Part shown: piece after piece, positions 34,306-44,427 of the stretch | Position numbering within the stretch: the stretch's first letter is position 1 | How the letters are laid out: the number at the start of each line of letters is the position of its first letter | The notes under the pieces: model-generated | Database searches by the model: none | Told to the model about the DNA's origin: nothing | The model's input: the letters and a program-made list of their open reading frames with translations, nothing else | Made by a program: the position numbers and the translations under genes | Assembly: GCF_019504385.1 (NCBI RefSeq) | Contig: NZ_CP080590.1 | Span: 724,001-788,000 of the forward strand | From: Devosia salina | Lineage (GTDB): Bacteria > Pseudomonadota > Alphaproteobacteria > Rhizobiales > Devosiaceae | Direction: 5' to 3' | DNA length: 64,000 bases

Positions 34306-37017
34306 ATGGAACCGGCGCCCGGCCCGCGCGGGTCGGCGAAGAGCGATCCTGAACCGGTTGCACGGGGCAGGTCGGTCGTCCCGCCTGCGCCGCATGCCGC
34401 GCCCTTCGTGGACGTCCTCCAGGATTTGCAGGTTTCCCCTGGCTCGGGTCTTGCCGAAGAAGAGATCATGGAGCGCCGCCATCATCACGGCGCCAATATT
34501 GCCCACATGCGCCCGCCAGCCAGCGCATGGCGACTGCTTTGGCACCAGTTCAATAGCCCGATTGTCTACCTGCTCGGCGCAGCCGCGGCCCTCGCCCTTT
34601 ATGCCGGTCAGATGGAGGAGGCCATCGCGGTACTGGCGGTTCTCGCGATCAACGGAGCCATCGGGTTCGCAACCGAACTTCGGGCCATTCGCTCCATCGC
34701 GGCCCTGCGCAGGCTGGGGACACACAGCGCGCGGGTGAAGCGCGATGGACTTGTGCGGCTGCTTCCGGCGCAGGACCTCGTGCCCGGAGACATCGTCATC
34801 CTCGAAGCCGGCGATGCGGTTCCGGCCGACATCCGCATCATTGAGGCTGCCAATCTCCGTGTCGATGAATCGCTGCTCACCGGCGAGTCGATCACCGTCG
34901 AAAAGACCCCCGCGCCAGTGCCGGGGGAAACACGTCTCGGGGACCGGACCTGCATGCTTCACAAGGGCACCGCCCTGACACAGGGCGGCGCGCTCGGTGT
35001 CGTGGTTGCGACCGGAGCGCGAACCGAGATCGGGCGGATTGCACGGCTGATCGAGGAGGCCGATCCCGGTCATTCGCCGCTTGAACGCAAACTGGCTCGC
35101 CTGTCCCGTCAACTGGTTGTCGCAACCTTCGTCATCGCGGGAGTCATCGCACTGCTCGGCGTGCTGGGCGGACGCGACACAGTACTTATTCTGGAGGCCG
35201 CGATCGCGCTGGCGGTGGCGGCAATCCCCGAGGGCCTTCCGATCGTGGCAACGCTCGCTCTGGCCCGCGGCATGTGGCGAATGGCCCGTCAGAATGCCTT
35301 GGTCGAACGATTGTCGGCCGTGGAGACGCTGGGCGCCACGACGGTGATCCTCACGGACAAGACCGGCACGCTGACCGAAAACCGCATGACGGTGAGGCGT
35401 CTGCATTTCGCCGACGGCGAAGTCGACCTTGCCGAACAGGGACCCGATCCCGCTTTGGCCAGACTGATCGAGGATCCCCAGGCAGTCTCGCTACTGCGCA
35501 TAGCGGTGCTCTGCAATGGCGCCGACCTCGCCGGCGTCGATGAGACGGGAAGCGGTGATCCGATGGAGGTCGCGCTGCTGCGTGCCGGTCTGCTGGCAGG
35601 CCAGGAGCGTGACCGGCTGCTGGCTACCCATAGATTGGTGCGCACGGAACCGTTCGATCCACGCTCGCGCATGATGGCGACTGTCCATGAGAGCGGCGAC
35701 GGCTTTCTGGTGGCCGCAAAGGGTGCGCCGGAGGCTATTGTCTCGGCAGCAAGCCGTGTGGTGCTCGATCACCGCGAAACCGATCTCGACGACGCATTGC
35801 GGGCAGAATGGCTGGCTCAGGCAGAGACTTTCGGCCATCACGGATTGCGTGTCCTCGCCTGCGCCATGAAGATGGAGACGCGGTCGACCAATGATCCTTT
35901 CGATGATCTGGTCCTGGTCGGCCTGATCGGCCTTGAAGACCCGGCACGGGCCGATGTCCCCGGCGCGATAGCCGATTGCCTCGCCGCCGGCATCCGCGTC
36001 GTCATGGTAACGGGAGACCATGCCACCACGGCACGAAGCATTGCGCACGCGGTGGGTCTCGCGCAGGGGCTTGAGGCGGCCGAAGGGGACGCTGTGGAGA
36101 CCGTCATTGAGGATGGCCCCGCCGCCTTGTCCAGGATCGGCATTTTCGCGCGCGTCAGTCCCGAAGAGAAACTGGCACTGGTCAAGGCCTATCAGGCGGC
36201 CGGTGAAATCGTCGCCATGACGGGTGATGGCGTGAACGACGCACCCGCCCTGCGCCAGGCCGATATCGGGGTTGCCATGGGGCTGCGGGGCACCGATGTC
36301 GCCCGCGAGGCCGCTGCGATGGTCCTGCTGGACGATGCCTTTCCCACCATCGTCAAGGCAATCCGTGAAGGTCGCGTCATCTTCGGCAATATCCGCCGCT
36401 TCGTGGTCTATCTGCTCTCGTGCAATTTGAGCGAGGTTCTGGTGGTCGCAGCGGCCGTGCTGTTCGGGCTGCCCTTGCCGCTGCTGCCGCTGCAGATCCT
36501 CTATCTTAACCTGGTCACCGACATCTTTCCCGCCTTCGCCCTGGCGATGGGGGAAGGTGAGCACGGCGTCCTCAGGCGACCGCCGCGCAAGCCCGCCGAG
36601 TCCATTCTGGGGGCGGACCAATGGGGACGGATTGTCCTCTTTGCGACCACCCTGACCGCCGCAACCTTGGCGGCGGTGGTTGCCGCACATTGGTATGCGC
36701 TGTCCGAGACGCAGGCCGTGACCGTCAGCTTCCTCACGCTGGCATTCGCCCAGGTCTGGCATGTGTTCAATATGCGCAGCGTGCGGGCGGGTCTGTTCGT
36801 CAACGAGATCACCGGTAATGTCTGGATATGGATTGCCCTGGCGCTCTGCGGTGTGCTTCTCGTCCTTCCACCATACTTCGCGCCCTTGGCCGGCCTCCTT
36901 GGGGTTGCCCCGCCGGACCGCACGATGTGGACGATTGTCCTCGCATGCAGCCTTGCCCCACTGGTCATTCTGCAGGCGGGCATGCTGCTGCGCCGGGCCC
37001 TGGTGACAGCTGCATGA
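34306..37017 (+). CDS. P-type cation-transporting ATPase (Ca2+/Na+ P2 type)
   Basis: 903 residues from MEPAPGPRG (start uncertain; no strong Shine-Dalgarno, upstream frame overlaps DUF2267). Actuator domain 'VDESLLTGESITVEK', phosphorylation site 'ILTDKTGTLTENRMTVRR' near residue 350, nucleotide domain 'FDPRSRMMATVHE' and 'AAKGAPEAIV', hinge 'MTGDGVNDAPALRQADIGVA'. About ten membrane spans, 'AVAAIPEGLPIVATLALARG' being the PEGL ion-site helix of P2 (SERCA/PMCA-like) pumps. It exports or imports a cation such as Ca2+, Na+ or K+ across the inner membrane. It overlaps a CaCA exchanger gene by 4 nt. Confidence 0.85.
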   Translation: MEPAPGPRGSAKSDPEPVARGRSVVPPAPHAAPFVDVLQDLQVSPGSGLAEEEIMERRHHHGANIAHMRPPASAWRLLWHQFNSPIVYLLGAAAALALYAGQMEEAIAVLAVLAINGAIGFATELRAIRSIAALRRLGTHSARVKRDGLVRLLPAQDLVPGDIVILEAGDAVPADIRIIEAANLRVDESLLTGESITVEKTPAPVPGETRLGDRTCMLHKGTALTQGGALGVVVATGARTEIGRIARLIEEADPGHSPLERKLARLSRQLVVATFVIAGVIALLGVLGGRDTVLILEAAIALAVAAIPEGLPIVATLALARGMWRMARQNALVERLSAVETLGATTVILTDKTGTLTENRMTVRRLHFADGEVDLAEQGPDPALARLIEDPQAVSLLRIAVLCNGADLAGVDETGSGDPMEVALLRAGLLAGQERDRLLATHRLVRTEPFDPRSRMMATVHESGDGFLVAAKGAPEAIVSAASRVVLDHRETDLDDALRAEWLAQAETFGHHGLRVLACAMKMETRSTNDPFDDLVLVGLIGLEDPARADVPGAIADCLAAGIRVVMVTGDHATTARSIAHAVGLAQGLEAAEGDAVETVIEDGPAALSRIGIFARVSPEEKLALVKAYQAAGEIVAMTGDGVNDAPALRQADIGVAMGLRGTDVAREAAAMVLLDDAFPTIVKAIREGRVIFGNIRRFVVYLLSCNLSEVLVVAAAVLFGLPLPLLPLQILYLNLVTDIFPAFALAMGEGEHGVLRRPPRKPAESILGADQWGRIVLFATTLTAATLAAVVAAHWYALSETQAVTVSFLTLAFAQVWHVFNMRSVRAGLFVNEITGNVWIWIALALCGVLLVLPPYFAPLAGLLGVAPPDRTMWTIVLACSLAPLVILQAGMLLRRALVTAA

Positions 37018-38024
37018 TGGTGATGCTGCTGCCATGGCTGAAACTGGCCGCCTGCGTCGTCATGATCGGCGTCGCGGGGCCCATACTGGTGCGCAACGGC
37101 GACGCCATTGCGCGCCTGACGGGGCTGTCCCGATCCTGGATTGGCCTGGTCCTGCTGGCCACGGCAACGTCCCTGCCGGAATTGCTGACCGGGGTCAGCG
37201 CCGTGACAATCGCGAACGCGCCCAATATCGCCGCGGGCGATGCGCTGGGAAGTTGCGTCTTCAACCTCATGATGCTGGTGGTGCTCGATGCATTGAGCCG
37301 CAAGCCGTCGCTCTATTCCCGGGTCGATCAGGGCCAGGTACTGACCGCCGGCTTCGGTGTCATCCTCATCGGGGCGACGGGCGCCTTCATCCTCCTCGAG
37401 CAACATGGTGTCGGGGGGCAGCTGTTCCATGTGAGCCTGTCGACGCCGTTGATCGTCGCGATCTATTTCGTGGCCATGCGCGCCGCCTATATGTACGAGC
37501 GGCGAGAGCCGCGTCCGCAGGATGCCGCCGAAGCGGATCGCGGTACTGCGTTGCGCAAGGCCCTCCAGCGCTATGCCGCGGCCGCTGCCGTCGTGGTCGC
37601 CGCCGGCACCTGGTTGCCATTCGTGGGGACCGAACTGGCAGACGTCATGGGCTGGCGCGCCACTTTCGTTGGCACGCTTTTCATCGCCGGTGCGACCTCA
37701 ATTCCCGAAGCGGTCGTCACCGTGAGTGCGTTAAGGCTCGGCGCGGCGGACCTGGCCATCGCCAACCTGCTCGGCAGCAATCTGTTCGACATTCTCATCC
37801 TGGCCATAGATGACCTGGTCTACACTCCGGGCCCGCTCAGCGCGGCCATTTCGCCGACCCACGCCATCACCGCGCTTTCGGCCACGATCATGTCCGGCAT
37901 ATTCATCGCCTCCGTGCTCTATCGTCCGGCGACACGCCTGTGGGGGACAATCGGCTGGTCAAGCATTGCCCTTCTGGCCGTGTCGCTCTTCAGCTCCTAT
38001 GCGAGCTATCTGATAGGAGACTAG
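37014..38024 (+). CDS. Ca2+/cation antiporter, CaCA family
   Basis: 336 residues starting at the ATG inside the ATPase stop. Two homologous halves in the CaCA pattern: alpha-1 'LATATSLPELLTGVSAVTIA' with 'GDALGSCVFNLMM', and alpha-2 'AGATSIPEAVVTVSALRLG' with 'LLGSNLFDILI'. The acidic residues in the PE motifs bind the cation. About ten membrane spans. Co-transcription with a P2 ATPase suggests one ion (Ca2+ or Na+) handled by two pumps. It is convergent with the thiolase gene, overlapping by 4 nt. Confidence 0.85.
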   Translation: MMVMLLPWLKLAACVVMIGVAGPILVRNGDAIARLTGLSRSWIGLVLLATATSLPELLTGVSAVTIANAPNIAAGDALGSCVFNLMMLVVLDALSRKPSLYSRVDQGQVLTAGFGVILIGATGAFILLEQHGVGGQLFHVSLSTPLIVAIYFVAMRAAYMYERREPRPQDAAEADRGTALRKALQRYAAAAAVVVAAGTWLPFVGTELADVMGWRATFVGTLFIAGATSIPEAVVTVSALRLGAADLAIANLLGSNLFDILILAIDDLVYTPGPLSAAISPTHAITALSATIMSGIFIASVLYRPATRLWGTIGWSSIALLAVSLFSSYASYLIGD

Positions 38025-39193
38025 CGCTCCACGCACATCGCAATGCCCATGCCGCCGCCAATGCACAGCGTGGCGAGGCCACGCCTGAGATTGTTGCGCT
38101 TCAACTCGTGGAGCAAGGTCACCAGGATCCGGGCGCCCGACGCGCCGATGGGATGGCCGATGGCGATGGCACCGCCGCTGACATTGACGATATCCGGGTT
38201 CCATCCCATGCCTGCATTGACGGCGCAGGCCTGGGCCGCAAAGGCCTCATTGGCCTCCACCCGGTCGAGATCGTCGATCGACCAGCCGGCCTTCTCGAGT
38301 GCCTTTTTCGACGCCGGGATCGGCCCAGTCCCCATCAGGGCGGGATCGACGCCGGCCGTAGCCCAACTGGCGATGCGCGCAAGTGGGATAAGGCCACGAC
38401 GTGCAGCCTCGTCCTGATGCATCAGCACCAGTGCGGCTGCGCCATCATTGAGGCCCGAGGCGTTGCCGGCAGTAACGCTGCCATCCTTGTCGAAGGCAGG
38501 ACGCAGCTTGGCGAGGACTTCGGCGCTGGTGTCCGGACGCAGGTGATCGTCTGCATCGACCACGACTGTGCCTTTGCGCGTCTCGATGCTCACCGGCACG
38601 ATCTCTTCGTTGAAGAGACCGTCCGCCTGGGCCTTCGCGGCTTTGCGCTGGCTCTCGAGGGAAAAGGCGTCCTGCTGGTCGCGGGAGATTCCGAATTCGC
38701 GGGCGACATTCTCGGCGGTGATGCCCATGTGATAGCCGCCAAAAGCGTCCAGCAGCCCGTCGGACATCATAGTGTCGACCAGGCTGATATTGCCCATTTT
38801 GGCGCCGGATCGCAGCACCTGGCAGTGCGGCGACAGCGACATGGATTCCTGGCCGCCAGCGACGATGATATCCGCGTCACCGGAGGCGATCTGCTGCATG
38901 CCCAGTGCAACGGCGCGCAGGCCGGAGCCGCAGACCTGGTTGATGCCGAAGGCCGTTGCCGATTTGGGAATGCCGGACTTGATCGCCGCCTGGCGGGCCG
39001 GGTTCTGTCCCGCGCCTGCTGTCAGCACCTGGCCCAGAATGACCTCGTTGACGTCTGCCGGCGAGACACCCGCCCGCCCGAGCGCCGCCGTGATGGCGGT
39101 GGCGCCGAGGTCGTGGGCCGGAACGGTGCTCAACGGCCCCAAAAAGCTGCCGACCGGCGTGCGGGCGGCCGAAACAATGACGATATCGCTCAT
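38021..39193 (-). CDS. Acetyl-CoA acetyltransferase (thiolase II)
   Basis: 390 residues, the usual size. Nucleophile Cys88 in '[12 protein letters not shown]', His in '[14 protein letters not shown]' and second catalytic Cys in '[14 protein letters not shown]' are all present. Cytoplasmic; cleaves acetoacetyl-CoA with CoA to two acetyl-CoA, or the reverse. Third gene of an operon with the two CoA-transferase subunits (39190, 39846), all overlapping, which makes the degradative direction likely. Confidence 0.9.
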   Translation of the reverse strand: MSDIVIVSAARTPVGSFLGPLSTVPAHDLGATAITAALGRAGVSPADVNEVILGQVLTAGAGQNPARQAAIKSGIPKSATAFGINQVCGSGLRAVALGMQQIASGDADIIVAGGQESMSLSPHCQVLRSGAKMGNISLVDTMMSDGLLDAFGGYHMGITAENVAREFGISRDQQDAFSLESQRKAAKAQADGLFNEEIVPVSIETRKGTVVVDADDHLRPDTSAEVLAKLRPAFDKDGSVTAGNASGLNDGAAALVLMHQDEAARRGLIPLARIASWATAGVDPALMGTGPIPASKKALEKAGWSIDDLDRVEANEAFAAQACAVNAGMGWNPDIVNVSGGAIAIGHPIGASGARILVTLLHELKRNNLRRGLATLCIGGGMGIAMCVER

Positions 39194-39846
39194 GCTGCCT
39201 TCTCCTCCAGGGCGACGGTGAACCGCGCCTCGGTCTTCGCGCTGATTTCATCGACGCTGACGCCATCCGCCAGTTCGATCAGGCGCATGTCCACGTCGCC
39301 GCGCCGGGCGATGGAGAAGACACCGAGATCGGTGATGACCAGATCGGCAACGCGCTTGCCCGTAAGGGGTAGGGTGCATTCCCTGAGGAGTTTGGCCTGG
39401 CCTTTGGCCTCGTGCTCCATGACCACGACGACGCGCTTGACGCCCGCCACCAGGTCCATAGCCCCGCCCATGCCCTTGACCATCTTGCCAGGGATCATCC
39501 AGTTGGCCAGGTCCCCGTTTTCGGCCACCTGCATTGCGCCCAGGATGGACAGGTCGATGTGGCCACCCCGGATCATCCCGAAGCTGTCGGCGCTCGAAAA
39601 GAAGCTGGTTTCCGGCAGGGCAGTGATGGTCTGCTTGCCGGCATTGATGAGGTCGGCGTCCTCCTCGCCCGCATAGGGAAATGGGCCCATGCCCAGCATG
39701 CCGTTTTCGCTTTGGAGCCGCACATCCATCCCCTCGGGGATGAAATTGGCCACCAGCGTGGGGATGCCGATGCCCAGATTGACATAGAAGCCGTCTTCGA
39801 GTTCACGGGCGGCGCGGGCCGCCATCTGGTCGCGGGTCCAGGCCAT
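39190..39846 (-). CDS. 3-oxoacid CoA-transferase, subunit B
   Basis: 218 residues. '[15 protein letters not shown]' at residue about 20 and '[15 protein letters not shown]' with the conserved catalytic Glu identify subunit B of SCOT-like (AtoA/ScoB) CoA-transferases. It overlaps the thiolase start by 4 nt and subunit A by 1 nt. Activates acetoacetate to acetoacetyl-CoA using succinyl-CoA or acetyl-CoA. Confidence 0.88.
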   Translation of the reverse strand: MAWTRDQMAARAARELEDGFYVNLGIGIPTLVANFIPEGMDVRLQSENGMLGMGPFPYAGEEDADLINAGKQTITALPETSFFSSADSFGMIRGGHIDLSILGAMQVAENGDLANWMIPGKMVKGMGGAMDLVAGVKRVVVVMEHEAKGQAKLLRECTLPLTGKRVADLVITDLGVFSIARRGDVDMRLIELADGVSVDEISAKTEARFTVALEEKAA

Positions 39847-40559
39847 TATGCCACCTCCTCGTCGCGCTGGCGCACGGTGCGCTGTTCGATATGCTTGGCC
39901 GGATTGGGCACATGCACGATGCGGTCGACGAAAATGCCGGGCGTGTGGATCTGGTCGGGGTCGAAGCTGCCGGTTTCCACCAGGTGCTCCACCTCGGCGA
40001 TGGTCACCTTGCCGGCCGTCGCCATCATCGGGTTGAAGTTTCGCGCCGTCATCCGGTAGACAAGATTGCCTTCCGGGTCGCCCTTCCAGGCGTGAACGAT
40101 GGAGACATCGGCAACGAGGCCGGTTTCCATCACGTAGTCATCCTCGCCGAAGCGGCGTACTTCCTTGCCCTCGGCGATCAGCGTGCCGACGCCCGTCTTG
40201 GTGAAGAAGGCCGGAATGCCCGCGCCGCCGGCGCGGATGCGTTCGGCCAGGGTGCCCTGCGGATTAAACTCCAGCTCGAGCTCACCGGACAGATACTGCT
40301 CGGCAAAGAGCTTGTTCTCGCCCACATAGGACGAGATCATCTTCTTGATTTGCCGTGTGGCCAGCAGGCGTCCGAGGCCAATGCCATCGACACCGGCATT
40401 GTTGGAAATGACGGTGAGGCCCTTGGCGCCCGAGGCCTCGATGCCTTCGATCAATGCCTCGGGAATGCCGCAGAGACCGAAACCTCCCGACATGATGGTC
40501 ATGCCGTCGGCCAGCACACCGGCCAGCGCTTCGGCAACACTAGAACGAACTTTGCGCAT
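39846..40559 (-). CDS. 3-oxoacid CoA-transferase, subunit A
   Basis: 237 residues from [12 protein letters not shown]; the start at 40559 is preceded by GGGAGGGG. '[19 protein letters not shown]' near the N-terminus and '[12 protein letters not shown]' in the middle are the glycine-rich motifs of subunit A (AtoD/ScoA type). First gene of the CoA-transferase-thiolase operon, divergent from a PAS-LuxR regulator with a palindrome in the 82-bp gap. Confidence 0.88.
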   Translation of the reverse strand: MRKVRSSVAEALAGVLADGMTIMSGGFGLCGIPEALIEGIEASGAKGLTVISNNAGVDGIGLGRLLATRQIKKMISSYVGENKLFAEQYLSGELELEFNPQGTLAERIRAGGAGIPAFFTKTGVGTLIAEGKEVRRFGEDDYVMETGLVADVSIVHAWKGDPEGNLVYRMTARNFNPMMATAGKVTIAEVEHLVETGSFDPDQIHTPGIFVDRIVHVPNPAKHIEQRTVRQRDEEVA

Positions 40560-40625
40560 CGCGCTTTCCCCTCCCATTTCCGGATCATTGCCCCGACGCT
40601 AGGGCTTGCTGCATGGCCCGCGTTA

Positions 40626-40641
40626 GTCGTATTTCTACGAC
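40626..40641. promoter_or_regulatory. GTCGTA-TTTC-TACGAC palindrome, PAS-LuxR operator candidate
   Basis: Six-base arms pair perfectly about a 4-bp centre. The site ends at the base before the PAS-LuxR start codon and lies in the divergent gap with the CoA-transferase operon. Its core TTTCTACG recurs upstream of the second PAS-LuxR gene at 49306-49313. Confidence 0.5.
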
Positions 40642-41196
40642 ATGACGACAGAGCCCAAATTCACCCTCGCCGACATCCCTGTGCCCATGGTCTACGCCAC
40701 GCATCGGATCATCCGCGACTGCAATCCCGAGTTCGCGGGCCTGTTCGGCTATCGTCGCGAGGATTTGGTGGACGCCAGTTTTTCCAGGCTCTACCCGGCC
40801 ATTGCCGATTTCGTCCGCACGGGCGAGATGTGGCGGCACCACCTGCCGGGTGGCGCCGTCTACTATGACGAGCGCATCATGGCCGGGGCCGGCGGCAAGC
40901 GTTTCTGGTGCCGGGTGAATGGTCGCTCGCGCGATGCGGGGGACCCCTTCGCGGCAGCGCTCTATTGCTTCGAACCGATGAACCGCCCGGTGACCGAGAC
41001 GACGCTGAAACTGACGGGACGGCAGCGCCAGATCATGACGCTGGTCGCGCAGGGCAAGACCAATGCGGCAATTGCCGCAGAAGTGGGGCTGTCGCGCCGA
41101 ACGGTGGAGGCGCACAGGCTGCGACTGGCGCGCTCCGTGGGCGTGGCGAATTCCGCCGAACTGGTGGCGTGGTTCCTCTCGCAGCCGGCGGTGTGA
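40642..41196 (+). CDS. PAS-domain LuxR-type transcriptional regulator (1)
   Basis: 184 residues. PAS domain at residues about 10-110 ('IIRDCNPEFAGLFGYRREDL'), then LuxR HTH 'LTGRQRQIMTLVAQGKTNAA' with 'VGLSRRTVEAHRLRLARSVG'. No receiver domain; a small molecule probably binds the PAS. The start is fixed by the protein pattern though the palindrome occupies the ribosome site, so translation may be weak or controlled. Paralogue at 48740. Divergent from the CoA-transferase operon, its likely target. Confidence 0.82.
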   Translation: MTTEPKFTLADIPVPMVYATHRIIRDCNPEFAGLFGYRREDLVDASFSRLYPAIADFVRTGEMWRHHLPGGAVYYDERIMAGAGGKRFWCRVNGRSRDAGDPFAAALYCFEPMNRPVTETTLKLTGRQRQIMTLVAQGKTNAAIAAEVGLSRRTVEAHRLRLARSVGVANSAELVAWFLSQPAV

Positions 41197-41243
41197 CACC
41201 CGCGGCAGGGCAGGACCCTGCGGCCCCGCCCGGCATGGCCCGC

Positions 41244-42224
41244 TCAAAGTGGTTTTTTCAGCCAACGCGACAACACGCCAATAATGCCTTCGCGGAACAG
41301 CAGCACGCTGACCACGAAGATGGTGCCTTGCAGGACGGTGACCCAGGCGCCGAAGCTGGCGAAATAGTTCTGCATGGTGACGATGACTGCGGCGCCCACA
41401 AAAGGTCCGAAGATCGTGCCCATGCCACCCAGCAGCGTCATCAGCACCACCTCGCCCGACATGGACCAGTAGACGTCGGTGAGGGAGGCCAGTTGGAACA
41501 CCAGCGCCTTGGTGGCGCCGGCCATGCCGGCCAGGGTGGCGGACATGACGAAGACGGCGAGCTTGTAGCGATTGACCTTGTAGCCGAGCGAGATCGAGCG
41601 CGGCTCGTTGTCGCGAATGGCCTTGAGCACCTGCCCGAAAGGCGAGTGGATGATGCGGTAGATGGCGAGGAGCCCGCCGAAGACAATGGCCAGCACGACA
41701 AAGTAGAGTGTCATGTCGTTGGCGAGCGGAATGAAGCCGAAAAGGTCGCCGCGCGGCACCGCCTGGATGCCGTCCTCACCGCCCGTGAACGGGGCCTGCA
41801 GGGCAAAGAAGAAGATCATCTGCGCAAAGGCCAACGTGACCATGGCGAAGTAGATGCCCTGGCGGCGGATGGCGAGAGCGCCGATGACGAGGCCGAGAAA
41901 GGCGGCGGCCACGGTGCCGAGCAGGATCGAGACTTCCGGGGTCAGGCCCCAGACCTTGGCGGCATGGGCGGTGACATAGCTCGCCGAGCCGAAAAAGGCA
42001 GCGTGGCCAAAGGAGAGCAATCCACCAAAGCCGAGCAGCAGGTTCAGCGCGGAGGCGAAGAGCGCAAAGCACAGGATCTTCATGATGAAGACCGGGTAGA
42101 GGACATAGGGCGCGATCAGCAGCAGGACCAGGAGACCTGCAAAGATGATGATGTGGTGGCGCGGCGTGCCGATGGGCATGGCTGCCGAGGCGCTCGCATA
42201 GGTGGTTTCGGTGCTGGCGCTCAT
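41244..42224 (-). CDS. HAAT ABC permease, LivM type (system 1)
   Basis: 326 residues. About ten membrane spans; 'LNLLLGFGGLLSFGHAAFFG' (about residue 60) and 'LLGGMGTIFGPFVGAAVIV' are LivM hallmarks. Inner-membrane subunit of a branched-chain amino acid-type importer; last gene of the minus-strand SDR-livGFKHM operon. The linkage to 3-hydroxybutyrate dehydrogenase argues that the substrate may be a short hydroxy or keto acid. Confidence 0.87.
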   Translation of the reverse strand: MSASTETTYASASAAMPIGTPRHHIIIFAGLLVLLLIAPYVLYPVFIMKILCFALFASALNLLLGFGGLLSFGHAAFFGSASYVTAHAAKVWGLTPEVSILLGTVAAAFLGLVIGALAIRRQGIYFAMVTLAFAQMIFFFALQAPFTGGEDGIQAVPRGDLFGFIPLANDMTLYFVVLAIVFGGLLAIYRIIHSPFGQVLKAIRDNEPRSISLGYKVNRYKLAVFVMSATLAGMAGATKALVFQLASLTDVYWSMSGEVVLMTLLGGMGTIFGPFVGAAVIVTMQNYFASFGAWVTVLQGTIFVVSVLLFREGIIGVLSRWLKKPL

Positions 42225-43112
42225 TTACGCGGTCCTTCCGAAGAGGCCGGCCGGCTTGACCAGCAGCACAATGGCCATGATGACGAATATCGCGACGGAC
42301 GAGGCTTCGGGATAGAAGACCTTGGTCAACCCCTCGACGATGCCGAGGCCGAAGCCGGTGAGAATGGCGCCCAGGATCGAGCCCATGCCACCGATCACCA
42401 CCACGGCGAAAACCACGATGATGAGATCGGCGCCCATGTTCGGATTGACCGAATAGATCGGGGCGGCGAGGACGCCGGCAAAGGCGGCCAAAGCCACGCC
42501 AAATCCGTAGGTTAGCGTGATCATGCGCGGCACGTTGATGCCGAAGGCGCCGACCAGCGTGGGGTTCTCGGTGGCGGCGCGGAGATAGGCGCCGAGGCGC
42601 GTGCGCTCGATGGCAAACCAGGTGCCGAAGCAGACCACCAGCGAGGCCAGCACCACCCAGCCGCGATAATTGGGCAGGAACATGAAGCCGAGATTCGTGC
42701 CGCCCGAAAGCTGTGGCGGGATGGAATAGGGCAGGCCCGACACGCCGAACTGGTTGCGGAACAGACCCTGGATGATCAGCGCCAGGCCGAAGGTGAGCAA
42801 CAGGCCATAGAGATGATCGAGATGATAAAGCTTTGAAATCATTAGTCGTTCTATGACGACGCCGGTGGCGCCGACGACCAGCGGCACGATGACGAGGGCG
42901 CCCCAATAGGGGATGCCGAGCCAGGTCAGCGCCATCCAGGCGACGAAGGCACCCATCATATATTGGGCGCCGTGGCTGAAATTGATGATGTTGAGCAGGC
43001 CGAAAATGACCGCCAGGCCCAGGCTGAGCAGGGCATAGAACGACCCGTTGATCAGCCCCAGAAGGAGCTGGCCGAACAGGGCCTGTGGGGGGATTCCCAG
43101 GAGCTCGAACAT
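42225..43112 (-). CDS. HAAT ABC permease, LivH type (system 1)
   Basis: 295 residues. 'LINGSFYALLSLGLAVIFGL' then 'LNIINFSHGAQYMMGAFVAW' at the N-terminus and 'VVIGGMGSILGAILTGFGLG' near the end are diagnostic of LivH. It forms the transport channel with LivM, whose start follows its stop directly. Start MFELLGIPPQ is the only plausible one. Confidence 0.87.
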   Translation of the reverse strand: MFELLGIPPQALFGQLLLGLINGSFYALLSLGLAVIFGLLNIINFSHGAQYMMGAFVAWMALTWLGIPYWGALVIVPLVVGATGVVIERLMISKLYHLDHLYGLLLTFGLALIIQGLFRNQFGVSGLPYSIPPQLSGGTNLGFMFLPNYRGWVVLASLVVCFGTWFAIERTRLGAYLRAATENPTLVGAFGINVPRMITLTYGFGVALAAFAGVLAAPIYSVNPNMGADLIIVVFAVVVIGGMGSILGAILTGFGLGIVEGLTKVFYPEASSVAIFVIMAIVLLVKPAGLFGRTA

Positions 43113-43143
43113 GATTTCGGTCTCTCGCCTACCGGTTGGGGAA

Positions 43144-43167
43144 GGGCCCTGACCGTAGCCAGGACCC
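43144..43167 (-). other. Intercistronic RNA hairpin after the LivK-type gene (system 1)
   Basis: On the minus strand GGGTCCTG pairs with CAGGGCCC (one G-U) over 8 nt of loop, 21 nt after the stop and before livH. Weaker than the other four. No T-run. Confidence 0.4.
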
Positions 43168-43188
43168 CGATAATGAACGGATTATGAA

Positions 43189-44385
43189 TTACTCGACGAG
43201 GGCGCAGCCGCCGTCTTCGAGCGGACGGAAGGCGATCTCGGCCGGGATGGTAGCGAGCAGCTTGTAATAGTCCCAGTCGCCGGTGGATTCGGACGGCGCC
43301 TTCACCTGGAACAGATACATGTCGTGGATGTGCCGGCCATCGGCCCGCAACTCGCCTTCACCAAAGACCGGGTCCGAAGAGGGGTTGGACTTCATCCAGC
43401 CCATCACGGCATCGGTCTCCTTGCTGTTGGTGGCCTCGACACCCTTGAGGTAATGCAGGACGGCGGAATAGACGCCGGCATGCACCATGGTGGGCTTGGA
43501 GCCGCCCATTTCTTCCGAGAAGCGTTCGGACCAGGCGCGGGTGTCGTCGTTGAGATCCCAATAGAAGGCTTCGGTCAGGACGAGGCCCTGGGCGGTTTCG
43601 AGACCAAGGGCATGCACGTCGGTGATGAAGATCAGGAGCCCGGCAAGCGCCTGGCCGGCCTGGGTGATGCCGAACTCGGCCGCCTGCTTGATCGAGTTGA
43701 CGGTGTCGCCACCGGCATTGGCGAGACCGATCACGTCCGCGCCCGAGGCCTGGGCCTGCAGCAGGAAGGACGAGAAATCGGTGCCGGGGAAGGGATGGCG
43801 AACCGAGCCGAGCACCTTGCCGCCCGCGGCCTCGACCACGGCGGTGGTGTTTTCCTCCAGCGAATGGCCGAAAGCATAGTCGGCGGTGAGGAAATACCAG
43901 TTCTTGTAGCCATTATCGACCATGGCCTTGCCCGTGCCATTGGCGAGGGCATAGGTGTCATAGGTCCAGTGGGCCGTGCCCGGAGCACATTGCGCGCCGG
44001 TGAGGTCCGTCGAGGCGGCGCCGGAGTTGAGGAAGATCTTGCCCTTTTCACGGGTGATCTCGTTGACGGCCAGGGCGGCCGAGGATGTGGGCACGTCCAC
44101 GATCACATCGACGCCTTCCTCGTCATACCACTGGCGGGCAATGGTGGAGGCCACGTCGGGCTTGTTCTGGTGGTCGGCCGAGATGACCTCGACATTGATG
44201 CCCTTGGCAGCGGCTTCGAAATCCTCGATGGCCATGCGGGCCGCGACCACCGAGCCTTCGCCCGAAAGGTCGGCATAGATGCCGGAGCGGTCGTTGAGCA
44301 CGCCCAGCTTGATGTCGATGGCCATGGCGGAACCCGCCATCAAGAGAGCGGCAAGGCCCGCCAGGGTTGCAGTCTTGAAGATCAT
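43189..44385 (-). CDS. HAAT ABC periplasmic binding protein, LivK type (system 1)
   Basis: 398 residues. Sec signal peptide of 22 residues ending 'AGSAMAI'. Peripla_BP_6 fold: 'IKLGVLNDRSGIYADLSGEG' near the mature start, 'NKPDVASTIARQWYDEEGVD' and 'NGYKNWYFLTADYAFGHSLE'. It binds the substrate in the periplasm. Two Cys at 'GAQCAPG' and 'GGCALVE' may pair. Linked genes suggest a short hydroxy acid rather than leucine, but this is inference. Confidence 0.86.
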   Translation of the reverse strand: MIFKTATLAGLAALLMAGSAMAIDIKLGVLNDRSGIYADLSGEGSVVAARMAIEDFEAAAKGINVEVISADHQNKPDVASTIARQWYDEEGVDVIVDVPTSSAALAVNEITREKGKIFLNSGAASTDLTGAQCAPGTAHWTYDTYALANGTGKAMVDNGYKNWYFLTADYAFGHSLEENTTAVVEAAGGKVLGSVRHPFPGTDFSSFLLQAQASGADVIGLANAGGDTVNSIKQAAEFGITQAGQALAGLLIFITDVHALGLETAQGLVLTEAFYWDLNDDTRAWSERFSEEMGGSKPTMVHAGVYSAVLHYLKGVEATNSKETDAVMGWMKSNPSSDPVFGEGELRADGRHIHDMYLFQVKAPSESTGDWDYYKLLATIPAEIAFRPLEDGGCALVE

Positions 44386-44427
44386 TGTATTCTCCTCCTT
44401 TGGTGGCCCGATTGCGGACCTTTTGGC

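Noticed and set aside
40908..42515. Plus-strand frame of 535 codons running from PAS-LuxR 1 into livM/livH
   Set aside because: Crosses a real gene boundary, is highly charged low-complexity sequence and opposes clear Liv permeases.
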